This document shows, piece by piece, positions 61,061 through 62,000 of a stretch of 62,000 bases of DNA. A program made the translations under genes and the position numbers. Within the stretch, counting starts at the first letter, position 1, and each line of letters begins with the position of its first letter. This DNA is from Prorocentrum cordatum (Eukaryota; Sar; Dinophyceae; Prorocentrales; Prorocentraceae), in assembly GCA_963575745.1 (NCBI GenBank), contig CAUYUJ010017826.1:249052-311051 (forward strand), given 5' to 3'. The notes below the pieces were generated by a model. The model made no database searches. It was not told the origin of the DNA and saw nothing but the letters and a program-made list of their open reading frames with translations.

Positions 61061-62000
61061 GGTTCTCCGATGAGGATCCTCCGCAAAAAAAACTGCGGCA
61101 GACAGGGAATGGTTCGCCTCGCCAGGCGAGAGCAAGGCGAGAGCTCCCACCATATAGCTAACACCGAAGTCTTTTCGCCGTCACACCACATGGTTGCCAC
61201 AGCATAGCCCACATCACATAGTTTAAGCCGCAGAACTTCCACCGCCGGAGTTCCACACCTCACTCTTCGGGGTCTACGATGGCTCATATATTTGTTGTCA
61301 TGCCGCTGAGAGTCGCTGGAAAGCACAGGGTTCCTTGGAACTTCTGAAATATTTGGAGGTTTTGGTTCGACGTCGGCCTCCAGGAGCCGCTGCAACCCGG
61401 AGGGCCTGAAAATCAGATCTTGGAGTAGAGAAAACTACCCCCAGGAAACAATTGTTGTTCCATATACTAGTGGTAGGGTTACGTCGTGTCGACGCGGTGG
61501 CGAAACCGGCGCGGGCGTTCAGAATAAACGCGGCCAGCGGTCAGATCGGCTGGTGTTGAATTTGAATGCGCGATCGTTCACGGCTGAAGGATCCAAGCGG
61601 TGTCACACATCGACGCGCAGGCCATTACGACACCTGCTGTCGCAGGATCCAACGAAGAAAGCGCGGGGTGTTGGTTCAATATGTTTTCAGAGACTCCAGG
61701 TGGCGTTCTCGTAGCCACGTCATCGGGCCCGCCTGGAAATTCCAATCAAAGCGCACCCCAAGACAAATCTATGTGGCGCACGGACATGTAAATCGAGAGC
61801 GAGAGCAAAGAAGCAACAGGTAAGGGGACTGGAAAGGAAGCGGCCAAATTGCAACATGCGACGCCAAGTGGCAACATATGCCTCAAAGGCAGAGAGGATG
61901 ACGCCAAGCGCCAACATATGCGAGGTTTGAAGGACCAAGGTGCGCGGCGCAAAGCGGCAACGCAGTCTTGTTGTGTGTGTGTGAATGTGTGACTCTGTGA
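61061..62000. other. Intergenic, no gene seen
   Basis: GACGCCAAG and CAACATATGC occur together twice (61861-61881 and 61911-61931), a 50 bp spaced direct repeat. A family J-like GTAGCCACG lies at 61711. The window ends in GTGTGTGTGTGAATGTGTGA. Confidence 0.5.

Noticed and set aside
60477-61073. 198-codon Lys/Pro/Arg ORF resembling a histone H1-like tail
   Set aside because: Its periodicity follows the family I DNA repeat, which occurs elsewhere without an open frame.

Overview
The window looks like nuclear DNA of a dinoflagellate. The main evidence is three relics of the dinoflagellate trans-spliced leader (3' portion TAGCCATTTTGGCTCAAG): about 6983-7003 (18 of 21 matches), 41846-41867 (one mismatch in 22) and 50683-50700 (18 of 18). 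The high GC, very low gene density, dense microsatellites and the domain layout of the LINE at 11485-16221 agree with this. Nothing looks bacterial: there are no operons, and no rRNA, tRNA or CRISPR array was found. I cannot assign genus; a Prorocentrum or Symbiodiniaceae-like genome is a guess.

Layout. 1-6578 is dominated by three copies of a composite module (unique head, 76-90 bp minisatellite, microsatellite, unique tail): one partial copy and two full copies in opposite orientation. 6983-8638 is an intron-less, frameshifted retrocopy with a leader relic at its 5' end. 8640-11340 is mostly microsatellite. 11485-16221 is a near-intact LINE (endonuclease, reverse transcriptase, zinc fingers). 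16440-25500 has no convincing gene but many small inverted-repeat elements and dispersed repeats. 25500-26622 holds the best cellular gene, a DHHC protein S-acyltransferase whose probable 5'-UTR intron consists almost entirely of a transposon-like element. 32971-34647 (minus) is a broken ISXO2/IS1595-like transposase gene. 34738-36459 (minus) holds three coding-like ORFs that end at an 830 bp AT-rich inverted-repeat element (36451-37280). 41846-43761 is a leader-tagged, decayed second LINE. 50683-52210 is a leader-tagged, coding-like region of unknown product. 55255-56260 is a decayed pentanucleotide satellite. The rest is intergenic repeat.

The elements appear linked. Several short foldback elements share exact or near-exact 5-bp target-site duplications (20615, 28147, 39107, 59057, and 25627 with one mismatch), which points to one transposition machinery acting on several non-autonomous families. 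One of these elements makes up most of an apparent intron in the DHHC transcript. All three clear leader relics lie at, or within about ten bases of, a microsatellite, which points to reverse transcription of leader-tagged mRNAs, plausibly by LINE enzymes like the one encoded here.

All calls come from reading the sequence. Family names for repeats (A, B, C, D, F, G, H, I, J) are local labels. Repeat boundaries are approximate unless a duplication is quoted.
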